Assembly (NCBI RefSeq): GCF_017329565.1
Contig: NZ_JAFMTT010000007.1
From: Alicyclobacillus mali
GTDB taxonomy: Bacteria; Bacillota; Bacilli; Alicyclobacillales; Alicyclobacillaceae
Direction: 5' to 3' (one strand)
DNA length: 64,000 bases
Positions 1-9,037 of this stretch are shown here, one piece after another. The notes under the pieces were generated by a model. It was not told the DNA's origin, ran no database searches, and was given only the letters and a program-made list of their open reading frames with translations. Each line of letters begins with the position of its first letter. Position 1 is the first letter of the stretch. Position numbers and translations under genes: made by a program.

Positions 1-987
1 GAGATCGTCGGCGGCCCCATTGAAGCGTCAAAGGCACCGTGACGTATCAGCGCAGCGCGCTCGTTGATCCGCCGAGATCGTCGGCGGCCCCATTGAAGCG
101 TCAAAGGCACCGTGACGTATCAGCGCAGCGCGCTCGTTGATCCGCCGAGATCGTCGGCGGCCCCATTGAAGCCGCGTAGCCCTCATAAGCCTTGAACGTG
201 CTCGATAGGTTGATCCGCCGAGATCGTCGGCGGCCCCATTGAAGCTGGAATATCATGGTGATTTTGCTCACGTGGATTATCGTTGATCCGCCGAGATCGT
301 CGGCGGCCCCATTGAAGCATGAGCCATTCGATGGCCATCTCGATCGCCGGGTCGTCGTTGATCCGCCGAGATCGTCGGCGGCCCCATTGAAGCGAGGGCG
401 ATTATCCCACGTGGTATCGGCTTTGGGCGCAGCGGTGTTGATCCGCCGAGATCGTCGGCGGCCCCATTGAAGCGAACCAGACGAGCTCAAATTCGTCTGG
501 TAATTCACGAGGTTGATCCGCCGAGATCGTCGGCGGCCCCATTGAAGCCATAGTTGGACAGCACCCGCGGTTGAGACCACGTGCCGAGGTTGATCCGCCG
601 AGATCGTCGGCGGCCCCATTGAAGCCATAGTTGGACAGCACCCGCGGTTGAGACCACGTGCCGAGGTTGATCCGCCGAGATCGTCGGCGGCCCCATTGAA
701 GCCCCAAGCCACGGGCCCTCCTCGACGTCGAGCTCGCGCGTTGATCCGCCGAGATCGTCGGCGGCCCCATTGAAGCCATAATCGCTTGTGGTTCGTCTGC
801 GTGATGATGTACAGTTGATCCGCCGAGATCGTCGGCGGCCCCATTGAAGCAGCGCGTTTGATGAATACCACCTCCACATGATACGTTGATCCGCCGAGAT
901 CGTCGGCGGCCCCATTGAAGCAATCGCAGGATGTCTCGTACCGTCAACACCGAGAACGTTGATCCGCCGAGATCGTCGGCGGCCCCA
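1..987 (+). CRISPR. CRISPR array 1 (left end outside window)
   Basis: A 37-nt repeat begins GTTGATCCGCCGAGATCG and ends CCCCATTGAAGC. Copies start at 63, 136, 209, 282, 357, 437, 512, 589, 666, 740, 814 and 885; a partial copy fills 1-26. The copy at 958-987 keeps only the first 30 nt, so this is the trailer end and the leader lies left of the window. There are 13 spacers of 34-43 nt. Spacers 27-62 and 100-135 are identical, as are 549-588 and 626-665. Each repeat can fold as a 7-bp stem CCGCCGA/TCGGCGG with a GATCG loop. The trailer-distal ATTGAAGC end resembles known crRNA 5' handles, which supports plus-strand transcription. No cas genes are in the window, so subtype is open. Confidence 0.98.
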
Positions 988-996
988 ATCACGACA

Positions 997-1023
997 AAGA
1001 GGGCGGTAATCACCCGCCCTCTT
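997..1023. terminator. Bidirectional terminator between CRISPR array 1 and the MFS gene
   Basis: Perfect 10-bp inverted repeat AAGAGGGCGG/CCGCCCTCTT with a 7-nt loop. It lies 10 nt after the degenerate last repeat and beyond the stop of the convergent MFS gene, and reads into short T runs on the minus strand. It probably ends transcription from both sides. Confidence 0.75.
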
Positions 1024-1057
1024 CGAACATCTTTAATCGTGGCGATGCATTCCGCTT

Positions 1058-2281
1058 TTAAGCTTCTATCCTCCGAAAGTCATCCCGTGAGCCAAGCCAG
1101 CATCCGAGTGCCACAACGGCCATGCCGATCAGGGCGATGGCGTCCGAAGGACTGCACCATCTGTCCAACATGCCACCGAGCCACGAGCCGAGCGGCGGGC
1201 CAAGTGCAATCAGTGAGCCCCGTAGGCCCATGATGCGTCCCATGACCTGTGTCGGCACAGAGCGCTGGACGACGGTCCGCGCCAATGGTGGATACCCGCC
1301 AAACAGGAGTCCGGCGCAGGCGAGGAACACGTAGATGAGCGTGAAGGCGTGGATCCAGAACACCGGCGCGAACGTCGCGCCCCATCCGATGATCATCATC
1401 GCCATGACGACGCCGGTCCTGCGTCTCTTGGAGATCCAGCCACTGAACGCCGCTCCAGCAATGGAGCTGATGGCATAGGTGGACCAAAGGCTGCCTAGGA
1501 TCCAGGCACTTCGGCCAAACTGTCGGTGGGTCAGGAGAGGCAACTCGATGTCAAGTGCACCGTACGCCACATTGAGCGCCCACGCGCCGACGGTGATCCA
1601 CCAGACCGGGCGCAGGGCGTACAAAGTCTTCATGGCCTCGAGGGTGTTTTGCACAAACGATCGCGCCACTTCACACATCGTCATCGGCGCATGCCTCGCC
1701 TGCGCGGGTACCTTCGCCATTCCAACACATAGCGCCGCGAGCCAAAACGAAATTGCGTCCGCGAACAAGGCCGCGGAGCTACCTACGCGCGCGATGGCGA
1801 ATCCGCCAAGGGCCGGTCCCAGAATGGTTGCGCCGTTCCACAGGATTTCCATGAGCGCATTGACGGGGCCAAGCTCACCATCCGCTATGATGTTGGGGAT
1901 GACGACGCTCCAGCCAATGGTCGAAAACGGCGTAAGGCAGCCTGCCGCAATCGCGAACATCAGAAGCGCCCACACAGGAAGCGCGTGCATACGTTGCAGC
2001 ACGGCGGTGGATGCGAACAAAGCGCCAAGCATGACTTGGGATGTCATGAGCACCCGCTTGTGCGAAGTGTGGTCCAGGACATGCCCAACGGTGGGGCCGA
2101 GCGCGACGGCTGGCAGGCCGAAGGCAAGGCCCAGCCATCCCATGATTTGCGCGCTCTTGGTCATGGTCATCGTGGACCACAAAAGCCCCATCCAGCCCGC
2201 CTGATCACCCAAAACGGACACGCCATCCGCAATCATGAAAAGTGCCAGACTGCGGCGTTGAAACCACCCGTATGTTCTCAT
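1058..2281 (-). CDS. MFS transporter, drug/siderophore exporter type (MFS_3-like)
   Basis: Predicted inner-membrane secondary transporter of 407 residues with about 12 hydrophobic segments, the usual MFS length. A degenerate MFS motif A (GHVLDHTSHKR, residues 66-76) sits between the second and third helices, as in the enterobactin-exporter/MFS_3 group. An ATG start is preceded by GAGGTG about 12 nt upstream. The gene stands alone, convergent with CRISPR array 1 and separated from the nucleoside transporter operon by that operon's terminator. Family membership gives proton-driven efflux; the substrate cannot be read from sequence. Confidence 0.85.
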   Translation of the reverse strand: MRTYGWFQRRSLALFMIADGVSVLGDQAGWMGLLWSTMTMTKSAQIMGWLGLAFGLPAVALGPTVGHVLDHTSHKRVLMTSQVMLGALFASTAVLQRMHALPVWALLMFAIAAGCLTPFSTIGWSVVIPNIIADGELGPVNALMEILWNGATILGPALGGFAIARVGSSAALFADAISFWLAALCVGMAKVPAQARHAPMTMCEVARSFVQNTLEAMKTLYALRPVWWITVGAWALNVAYGALDIELPLLTHRQFGRSAWILGSLWSTYAISSIAGAAFSGWISKRRRTGVVMAMMIIGWGATFAPVFWIHAFTLIYVFLACAGLLFGGYPPLARTVVQRSVPTQVMGRIMGLRGSLIALGPPLGSWLGGMLDRWCSPSDAIALIGMAVVALGCWLGSRDDFRRIEA

Positions 2282-2430
2282 GTTCAGTTGTCACCTCGTC
2301 AGGAGCCCCCTGCTGGAAGCTCGCAAATGGTTGCAGACGGGGCTTCCCCCGACGAGATGCATCAAATGGGCCTGTGCATCCGAACGGCTCCTCTCGGCAA
2401 TCTCCAGAACATTTTAACACGCGCCCACAA

Positions 2431-2458
2431 CAAAAGCGCCGCTCGTGTGGAGCGACGC
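2431..2458 (-). terminator. Terminator of the nucleoside ABC transporter operon
   Basis: On the minus strand a 9-bp stem GCGTCGCTC/GAGCGGCGC (one U-G pair) with a 5-nt loop is followed by TTTTGTTG. It starts 20 nt past the stop of the last permease gene. Confidence 0.75.
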
Positions 2459-2477
2459 CTCTGCTTGACTCTCCGCA

Positions 2478-3395
2478 TTATCTCCGCGGTTCGTACGGAA
2501 TGCCATCCGCCGCTGGCGGCGTGGATCGGCCGATGAGCCCGGTCAGTGCGAGAATGGTCAGCGCGTACGGGATCATCTGCAGAATGTTGGACGACACGCC
2601 ATGGCCTTGCAGCACAATGCCGAGTGCGGTGGAAAAGCCGAAGATGAGCGCCGCGCCGAACGATCCGAGCGGCGTCCACTTGCCGAAAATCATGGCGGCG
2701 AGCGCGATGTACCCGCGGCCGCTCGTCATGTTGGACGTGAAGCCGTTCAGGATCCCGATGGACAAATACGCTCCGCCGATGGCGGAAAACACGCCACTCA
2801 GCACCACGCCGAAATACCGCAGTCGCCACACCGGAATGCCGAGCGTGTCCGCGGCGAGTGGATTCTCGCCGACGGATCGCATCCGCAGGCCGAGCCGGGT
2901 GGAGAACAGGAACCAGTGAGCGAGAAAGACCAGCACAATGCCGATGTACATCAGCACGCTTTGATTGCGGAAGATGATGCCGATGTACGGAATGGCGTCG
3001 AGGCCCGGGATGCTGAACGACGGCAGCTTCGGGGTGTTCACAGGCGTGCCGCTGTAGCCAAACAGGGTGTTGAGCAAAAACGTGGTGAGGCCCGCCGCAA
3101 ACACGTTGATGCCCATGCCGAGCACGGTCTGGTCCGCCGAGACGTGGATGGCGCCCCACGCGAGTGCCAGGGCCGTGAGGGCGCCGCAGATGATGGCGGC
3201 CAGAAGCCCAATCCATGCGCTCCCCGTCCAGTATGAGAACGCGACGCCAAAAAAGGCGCCGATGAGCATGATGCCTTCCATCGCGATGTTGACGACGCCA
3301 GTGCGTTCGGAAAACGTCCCCCCGACCGCCGGCAGCGCGAGCGGAATGGCCATGGACAAGGTGAGCGCCCAAATCTCCGGATTGGAGAAGATCAT
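2478..3395 (-). CDS. nupQ: Nucleoside ABC transporter permease 2 (NupQ-like)
   Basis: Integral membrane subunit of a BmpA-type purine-nucleoside importer, 305 residues, BPD_transp_2 (branched-chain/ribose-type permease) family. The stretch ERTGVVNIAMEGIML near residues 30-44 is the family hallmark. It is last in a four-gene minus-strand order (binding lipoprotein, ATPase, permease, permease) identical to B. subtilis nupNOPQ. The gap to the upstream permease is 42 nt and a terminator follows. Family and gene order are strong; guanosine/inosine specificity is inferred from nupNOPQ. Confidence 0.9.
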   Translation of the reverse strand: MIFSNPEIWALTLSMAIPLALPAVGGTFSERTGVVNIAMEGIMLIGAFFGVAFSYWTGSAWIGLLAAIICGALTALALAWGAIHVSADQTVLGMGINVFAAGLTTFLLNTLFGYSGTPVNTPKLPSFSIPGLDAIPYIGIIFRNQSVLMYIGIVLVFLAHWFLFSTRLGLRMRSVGENPLAADTLGIPVWRLRYFGVVLSGVFSAIGGAYLSIGILNGFTSNMTSGRGYIALAAMIFGKWTPLGSFGAALIFGFSTALGIVLQGHGVSSNILQMIPYALTILALTGLIGRSTPPAADGIPYEPRR

Positions 3396-3437
3396 GCATC
3401 CATCCTCCTTCGCTTCGCGGCTCTGGGTGCCTCTGCT

Positions 3438-4511
3438 TCAGCTCGCTGGCGTCTGGGCGCGCAGAGATCGGCGGCGCCGATACCAACCGATGACCTGCGG
3501 AATAATGCGCTCACATCCAACGAAGAAGATGATAAGGCCCGTCAAAACGTCGGTGAGCGACGCAGGGACGTTTGATGCAATCTGCATGTTCTGGCCACCC
3601 GTGGTGAGCGCACCAAAGAACAGGCCAGCAATGACGACGCCAATGGGGTTGTTGCGGGCCAGGAGCGCCACGACGATGGCTGTATAACCGTAGTTCGATG
3701 AAAAGCCGTCCAGTAGCTGATGATCCACGCCCAGCATCTGCACAGATCCGGCCAGGCCAGCGAACAGGCCCGAGAGCCCGAGGGCCGTGACGATGGAGGA
3801 CTTCACGCCGATCCCGGCGTAGCGCGCGGCACGCGCGTTCAGGCCCACGGAGCGAAGCGAAAATCCGAGCGTCGTCTTGTACAACAAAAACCACGCTGCC
3901 GCGACGGCAATCACCGTGATGACGATGGAAATGGGCGAGAGCTGCGCCTGCTGAAATCCCTGCGCGAAGTACGGAAACTGGGTGTTCGGCGCGATGGGCG
4001 GCGACTGCGGGATATAACCCTTCTGCTGCATCGGGCCGCCTTCAATCAAGTAGCGCGCGAACAAAATGGCGATATAGCTCATCATCATGGTGGTGATGAC
4101 CTCGTGCGCGCCGACGAAGGCCTTGGTCAATCCAGGGATCACGGCCGCCCACAGCGCCCCAGCGATCATCCCGGCCACCAGGCACAGGATCATGTGCACC
4201 ACGCCCGGGAGCGATGTGAAGTGGTAACCGACCCAAGCGGCGGCTGTCGCGCCCATCCAATATTGGCCGTCCGCACCGATGTTGAAAAGTCCGCTTTGGA
4301 ACGAGATGGCGATCCCGAGCCCGATGATGATGAGCGGCAGGCTCGCTGTCAGGGTGTTGCCGATATTGACCGGGCTTCCGAACGCGCCGGATACGAGCGA
4401 TGCGTACACCGACAACGGGTGGTAGCCCAGCGCCGCCACCAAGATTGCGCCGATGACAATCGCCACAAGGCTCGCTGCCACCGGCAGGAGAATGGATCGA
4501 AGCGCCTTCAC
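3438..4511 (-). CDS. nupP: Nucleoside ABC transporter permease 1 (NupP-like)
   Basis: First permease of the same importer, 357 residues, with about ten hydrophobic segments. The family signature SFQSGLFNIGADGQY lies near residue 70. It overlaps the ATPase gene by 4 nt (ATGA type), so the two are translationally coupled. Together with NupQ it should form the heterodimeric channel energised by NupO. The C-terminus is basic (YRRRRSLRAQTPAS), as expected for a cytosolic tail. Confidence 0.9.
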   Translation of the reverse strand: MKALRSILLPVAASLVAIVIGAILVAALGYHPLSVYASLVSGAFGSPVNIGNTLTASLPLIIIGLGIAISFQSGLFNIGADGQYWMGATAAAWVGYHFTSLPGVVHMILCLVAGMIAGALWAAVIPGLTKAFVGAHEVITTMMMSYIAILFARYLIEGGPMQQKGYIPQSPPIAPNTQFPYFAQGFQQAQLSPISIVITVIAVAAAWFLLYKTTLGFSLRSVGLNARAARYAGIGVKSSIVTALGLSGLFAGLAGSVQMLGVDHQLLDGFSSNYGYTAIVVALLARNNPIGVVIAGLFFGALTTGGQNMQIASNVPASLTDVLTGLIIFFVGCERIIPQVIGWYRRRRSLRAQTPAS

Positions 4512-6052
4512 GCGGTTCCCTCCTTTCTCCGCTGGCCCGTCATCATCAGGCCGAGCATCTCGCGCGTCGCTTCTTCGCCGCGCACAATTCCGACAATGTC
4601 GCCGTCGTGCATGACGGCAATCCGATCGGACAGACTCAGGATCTCATCCAATTCCAGCGAGATGAGCAGCACCGCTCGACCCTCGTTTCTCAGGCGCACC
4701 AACTGCCGATGCACACCCTCGATGGCGCCGACGTCCAGACCGCGGGTGGGCTGGGCTGCAATGAGCAGGACGGGATCGCGCGAGACTTCGCGAGCCAGAA
4801 TGACCTTCTGCTGATTGCCGCCGGACAGCTCGGACGCCCTGCGCCGGAAGTCCGGCGGGCGCACATCGAACGTTTGAATCAACTGTTCCGCCTGCGACTC
4901 GGCGGCCCGCCGATTGAGAATGCCGCGCCGCGAAAACGGCGGCCTGCGGAAGTCGCGGAGAATCAGGTTGTCGGCGAGATCGAAGGACAGCACGAGCCCG
5001 TCCAACTGCCGATCCTGTGGCACGTATGCGATGCCGAGCTCCGTCCGACGCGCCGGGGACAGGTGTGTGATGTCGCGCCCTTCAAGCCGGATCTCGCCGG
5101 ATTCGGCCCGCAACAGCCCCGCGATGGCGTCGGCAAACTCGAACTGACCATTGCCGTCGATCCCAGCAATGCCGAGGATCTCCCCGCGTCGGACCTCCAG
5201 GTTGACACCCTTGACGCGCTCATGGCGATCCGCCGAGCGCACACGCAGGTCGCGAACCTGCAGGACGGGTTCGCCCGCCTGAAGCGGCGGCTTCTCCACG
5301 CGCAGCACCACCTCGCGCCCCACCATGAGGTTGGCGAGCATCTGCGGCGTTGCGCCTTTGGTCTCGAGGGTCTCCACAGTCTTGCCCTGGCGCATCACCG
5401 TGACGCGATCGCTCACCTCGAGCACCTCGTCCAGCTTGTGGCTGATGAAGATGACGGGCACGCCGTCTTCCTTCAGCGCGCGGATGATACGAAACAGCTC
5501 GCGCGTCTCCTGGGGCGTGAGGAGCGCCGTGGGCTCGTCCAGGATGAGGACGCGCGCTTTGCGGTAGAAGGCCTTGAGGATCTCGACGCGCTGCTGGAGG
5601 CCGACCGTCAGGTCGCCGACTTTCGCGTCGGGATCGACGGCGAGGCCATAGCGTTCGGACAGCTGGCGAACGAGCCTGGACGCCTCGCGACGGCGGAAGC
5701 GAACGCCGCCGGGTTCGTCGCCGAGGACGACGTTTTCTGCGACGGTGAACGCCGGGATGAGCATGAAGTGTTGGTGAACCATGCCGATTCCGGCCCGAAT
5801 GGCGTCGCGGGGGCTGCGGAAGTGGACCGGCTCGCCAAACAGCCGAATCTCGCCAGCCGTCGGCTCGAGCAGGCCGTAGATGACCTTCATGAGTGTGGAT
5901 TTGCCGGCGCCGTTTTCGCCGAGGATGGCGTGCACCTCGCCGGATCGCACCGAGAGGTTGACGCCGTCATTGGCCTTGACGCCCGGGAACCACTTCTTGA
6001 GGTCGATGACCTCGAGCACGTTCTCCAAGGTCGGGATCGCCTCCTGTCGCAA
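4508..6052 (-). CDS. nupO: Nucleoside ABC transporter ATPase, tandem domains (NupO-like)
   Basis: Cytosolic ATPase of 514 residues with two fused ABC domains, as in RbsA, MglA and NupO. Domain 1 has Walker A GENGAGKS (45-52), Walker B LILDEPTA and a degenerate signature (GLQQRVEILKA). Domain 2 has a degenerate Walker A (GIDGNGQFEF), an intact LSGGNQQK signature and LIAAQPTRGLDVG in place of a classical Walker B. This active/degenerate pairing is normal for the family. The ATG start is 39 nt downstream of the lipoprotein stop. Confidence 0.93.
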   Translation of the reverse strand: MRQEAIPTLENVLEVIDLKKWFPGVKANDGVNLSVRSGEVHAILGENGAGKSTLMKVIYGLLEPTAGEIRLFGEPVHFRSPRDAIRAGIGMVHQHFMLIPAFTVAENVVLGDEPGGVRFRRREASRLVRQLSERYGLAVDPDAKVGDLTVGLQQRVEILKAFYRKARVLILDEPTALLTPQETRELFRIIRALKEDGVPVIFISHKLDEVLEVSDRVTVMRQGKTVETLETKGATPQMLANLMVGREVVLRVEKPPLQAGEPVLQVRDLRVRSADRHERVKGVNLEVRRGEILGIAGIDGNGQFEFADAIAGLLRAESGEIRLEGRDITHLSPARRTELGIAYVPQDRQLDGLVLSFDLADNLILRDFRRPPFSRRGILNRRAAESQAEQLIQTFDVRPPDFRRRASELSGGNQQKVILAREVSRDPVLLIAAQPTRGLDVGAIEGVHRQLVRLRNEGRAVLLISLELDEILSLSDRIAVMHDGDIVGIVRGEEATREMLGLMMTGQRRKEGTA

Positions 6053-6091
6053 TGGAAAGGGGGAGCGCAGCGTCGGCCGCGCTCCGCGGAA

Positions 6092-7165
6092 TCACTTCTG
6101 CACGGTGGTGGACACCTGGATCTTGCCGCTCAGGATCTCCTGCTTCGCCTGGTTCACAGCGTCCGTCACCGACTTCGGCAGGCTCGAGATGATCGGTGCG
6201 ATACCGACGCCGTTGTTCGAGAGGTCGAAGTTGTTCACGCCGCTCTTGAAGGTGCCGTCCTGCACGGCCTTGATGGTATCAAACACGGAGGTATCGACGC
6301 GCTTGATGGCGCTCGTGATGACGGTGCCGGGCGCGAGGTACGACTGGTCCGTGTCCACACCGACGGCGTAGACCTTGGCGCTCTGCGCGGCTTTGATGGA
6401 GCCGATGCCGGTGCCGCCCGCCACCGGGAAGATGATGTCGGCTCCCTGCGAAATCTCGTTCTGCGCGTACTGGCTGCCCGCCGCCTCGTCGTTAAACGAG
6501 TTGGTGTATTCGACGATGACCTTGCCCGTCGGATCCACGCTGTGAAAGCCCTGCTGGAAGCCGGCGATGTACGTGTCCACGGGCGGGATCTCCTGACCAC
6601 CGACCACGCCGACGGTGTTGTGGCTGTTGATGTTCTTCAAAAGATGATTTCTCTGCACCATGCCAGCCACGACGCCCGCGAGATAACCGGCTTGCTGCGA
6701 CTGGAAGATGGCGCTCGCGACGTTCGGGATGCCGGTGATGCTGTCGTCGATGATGAGGAAGTGCGTCTTGGGATACTCCCTCGCCACCTGTTGGACGGCG
6801 TCCGCCATGAGGTAGCCCACGGCAATGACGAGATTATATCCGTCCTGCGCGAAGTGGCTGAGGTTCGGGACGTAATCCGACTCGGACTGGGACTGCACGA
6901 CGCTCGTCTGGATGTTGGGCAGATCTTTCTGCGCCTCCTGCATGCCGACGTACGCCAGATGGTTGAAGCTGTTGTCGTTGAGTCCGCCGGTGTCGGTGAC
7001 GAGGCCGACCTTGATGGTCTTGCCGCTCGTCGAGGTGGTGTTGCCCGTGCCGCCGCTGTTCGAGGTGTTGGTGGTGCCGGACGACGAGTTGTTGGTGCCG
7101 CACCCCGCGACAAGGGCCGCCGCGGCCAGGATGGAGAGGCCGCTCTGCCAAATTCGCTTCTGCAT
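6092..7165 (-). CDS. nupN: BMP-family nucleoside-binding lipoprotein (NupN-like)
   Basis: Extracellular substrate-binding lipoprotein, 357 residues from the chosen start. I chose ATG 7165 over an upstream in-frame ATG at 7207 because AAGGGGG lies 8 nt before it and the signal peptide (MQKRIWQSGLSILAAAALVAGC) then has normal length with lipobox LVAGC. A Ser/Thr/Gly/Asn linker follows, then the Bmp/PnrA core (KVGLVTDTGGLNDNSFN) typical of purine-nucleoside binders. It is the first gene of the operon behind a long, structured 5' region. Ligand (guanosine, inosine or similar) is inferred from family. Confidence 0.92.
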   Translation of the reverse strand: MQKRIWQSGLSILAAAALVAGCGTNNSSSGTTNTSNSGGTGNTTSTSGKTIKVGLVTDTGGLNDNSFNHLAYVGMQEAQKDLPNIQTSVVQSQSESDYVPNLSHFAQDGYNLVIAVGYLMADAVQQVAREYPKTHFLIIDDSITGIPNVASAIFQSQQAGYLAGVVAGMVQRNHLLKNINSHNTVGVVGGQEIPPVDTYIAGFQQGFHSVDPTGKVIVEYTNSFNDEAAGSQYAQNEISQGADIIFPVAGGTGIGSIKAAQSAKVYAVGVDTDQSYLAPGTVITSAIKRVDTSVFDTIKAVQDGTFKSGVNNFDLSNNGVGIAPIISSLPKSVTDAVNQAKQEILSGKIQVSTTVQK

Positions 7166-7548
7166 GTGTCTAACCCCCTTGAGAATGGATCCGATCAACG
7201 CAAGCATTTGCTGCCGAGCACGTTTCCATGCTCGGAACCATTCGACGCAGATTCGACACCCGTCGACAGATCTCCTGTGTCAATTTGCTGGATCTCACTT
7301 TGGATTCGAGTCCATGTTGCACAAAGGAATTGAAGACGAAAGAGTGTGAAAGGACAGGGAGTTTCGAGGGGGGATGATGGCCACGCGAGGGGCGGCGCCG
7401 CGCAGCGGTTCCGTGCTTGGCGCCACCCCTCGGGCAAGGCAAACCTGAGGAAATCGCCGGAGTCGCGCCTCGGCCAGAGGACAGCGCGGGGTCGCCTGAC
7501 TGCCCGGGATGTGAACTGGCGCAGCGGCTGCGACGACGGGTGGCGTGG
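7166..7548 (-). promoter_or_regulatory. 383-nt structured upstream region of the nucleoside transporter operon
   Basis: No gene seen. On the minus strand there is a 14-bp hairpin (arms 7386-7399 and 7419-7432, 19-nt loop) whose only non-Watson-Crick position is G-U on the minus RNA but C-A on the plus RNA. A second hairpin CCGAGCA/TGCTCGG lies at 7214-7235, just before the ribosome site. Three TCGAC motifs recur at 7242, 7253 and 7263 (11- and 10-bp steps). A minus-strand TTGACA is at 7278-7283 without a good -10. I could not match it to a known riboswitch. Confidence 0.45.
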
Positions 7549-8874
7549 TTACGTGTCCAATTCGCCTGAGGCCACGTCGAGGCTGGCACCCTTGCCGGTT
7601 TCGTATCCGCCAATCCACCACGCGACGGCTCCGGCGAGCCCGATGGCCCAGACGAGTGCGTTGAACATGGTGTACGCCGTGATCCCGAAGTTTTGCGTGA
7701 TGTAGATGGTGGCGATGTACAGGCCGATGCTGATAAACCGAACCAGCGCTGTGTATGTGCCACGCCGCTGCGTCGGCCACACCTCGCCTTTCAAGGTATC
7801 CTCGGTCAGATACCCAATGTTCACGAACACGTTCAGCACAATGAGCAACAACCAGAAGAGCGCCAGGCTCTTTGACCAAGCTGGGATGGTGGCCCAGATG
7901 ACAAGCGTCATGACGAATGAACCCAGATATCCTATCAGGAGAAGCGACTTGCGGCTCCATCGGTCAGCCCAAAGGCCGAAGAAGCCAGAGACGAAGCCTG
8001 TGCCGGTCGCCACCAGAATGATGGCGGCGTTCAATTTCGGGAAGAAGTGGGGGCCGAGCACATAGGTCATGAGGCCGAAGCCGGCCGATCCCGCAAACGA
8101 GATGGTGAGCGTCGTGAACAGTTTCAGACCCAGACCCACGCGCTTGGCGCGCGAAGCGTCCGACGCTTGCGCTGCCTGCGTGGCCCGCCGAGCCGCCTCT
8201 TGCCGCGCCTGATACTCCTCAAAGCCATAGAACCTTTCGATCTCGGCACGGGCGCGATCGTGCTGGCCTGTTCTTTCGAGCCAGCGGATGGACTCGGGGG
8301 TGTTGCGGCGAGCGAAGAACAGGATGACGAGGACCGCGAGCAGCGTCACGGCAATCATCGCGCGCTGGAAGGCGACATGTTGATACGCAGTTGAAAGCGC
8401 CACGAGGCCGAGAATGACGCCACCCAGGTTGATGAAGTTGAGTTCGAGCATCATGGTCTTGCCCCTGTGTCTGTGCGGCATCATCTCGTGTGATACGGCC
8501 ATGATGGTGTTCATTTCACCGCCTGCGGCGAACAGGAGCATGGCGAGAAACAAAAGGATGAGGGCGTACTGGTTGCTGAAGACAAGTCCGATGGCGCCAA
8601 GGCCATAGAGCGCCATGGTGGTGTAGAAGGTGTTCTTCCGCCCGACGCGATCGGCCAACGGCCCGGCGACTGCAATGCCGATGATGAGCCAGATGGGCGA
8701 CCACGCCAGGAGAAGCGACTGAAGCGACTTCGGCATCGGCACCCACTGCGTGGCGACGCTCGAGAGGCTGAAGATGTAGTTCTCGAGCAGCATGCCGAGC
8801 CCGAACGACCAGAACAGCCAGCTGTCGGTTCGCGTCCATTGTTCGTCGCGAACCGTTTGCGGTGCGCTTGACAT
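7549..8874 (-). CDS. MFS transporter, sugar/organic-acid type
   Basis: Inner-membrane transporter of 441 residues from ATG 8874, which AAGGGAG precedes by 9 nt; an ATG nine bases upstream touches the ribosome site and longer in-frame extensions look non-coding. The MFS motif A GPLADRVGRKNTF follows helix 2, and a long acidic/basic central loop (residues about 205-245) separates two six-helix halves, as in the sugar-porter and metabolite:H+ families. It is divergent from the isochorismatase-like gene across a 163-nt gap with a dyad. Substrate unknown. Confidence 0.85.
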   Translation of the reverse strand: MSSAPQTVRDEQWTRTDSWLFWSFGLGMLLENYIFSLSSVATQWVPMPKSLQSLLLAWSPIWLIIGIAVAGPLADRVGRKNTFYTTMALYGLGAIGLVFSNQYALILLFLAMLLFAAGGEMNTIMAVSHEMMPHRHRGKTMMLELNFINLGGVILGLVALSTAYQHVAFQRAMIAVTLLAVLVILFFARRNTPESIRWLERTGQHDRARAEIERFYGFEEYQARQEAARRATQAAQASDASRAKRVGLGLKLFTTLTISFAGSAGFGLMTYVLGPHFFPKLNAAIILVATGTGFVSGFFGLWADRWSRKSLLLIGYLGSFVMTLVIWATIPAWSKSLALFWLLLIVLNVFVNIGYLTEDTLKGEVWPTQRRGTYTALVRFISIGLYIATIYITQNFGITAYTMFNALVWAIGLAGAVAWWIGGYETGKGASLDVASGELDT

Positions 8875-8916
8875 CGCTTTCATCTCCCTTCGATGAGGAC
8901 AGCTCCATTGTACCCC

Positions 8917-8940
8917 TTTCCACAGGCGTGCAAGTGGAAA
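8917..8940. promoter_or_regulatory. Dyad in the divergent MFS/hydrolase promoter region
   Basis: Inverted repeat TTTCCAC-N10-GTGGAAA. On the minus strand it lies just upstream of a TACAAT that could be the -10 of the MFS gene, so it could be an operator for an unidentified regulator. No regulator gene is adjacent. Confidence 0.35.
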
Positions 8941-9037
8941 TTTGGGTCGGCGCCCCGTTTGGGCGTATGATGGCCTTGATGAGGTCGGGGCTCGCGGGCG
9001 AAGCGGCGGGCCGTGATAGCATGAAAGGAGAAGGAAC

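Noticed and set aside
101..1013. Open frames of 136-258 codons through CRISPR array 1
   Set aside because: They are created by the repeat, which has no stop in several frames; the proteins are just repeated units.
1058..1058. Prophage or insertion sequence in the window
   Set aside because: No integrase, transposase, terminase or terminal inverted repeats with target duplications were found; the DUF4406 gene alone is not enough to call a prophage.
4607..7333. 908-codon open frame opposite the nucleoside importer genes
   Set aside because: It is antisense to three clear genes and only reflects high third-position GC; no domain is visible.
7386..7530. Possible SRP RNA, RNase P RNA or cobalamin/c-di-GMP riboswitch
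   Set aside because: Short resemblances (for example GGGATGTGAACTGG, GGCAAACC) occur, but the diagnostic core sequences and helices of these RNAs are missing.
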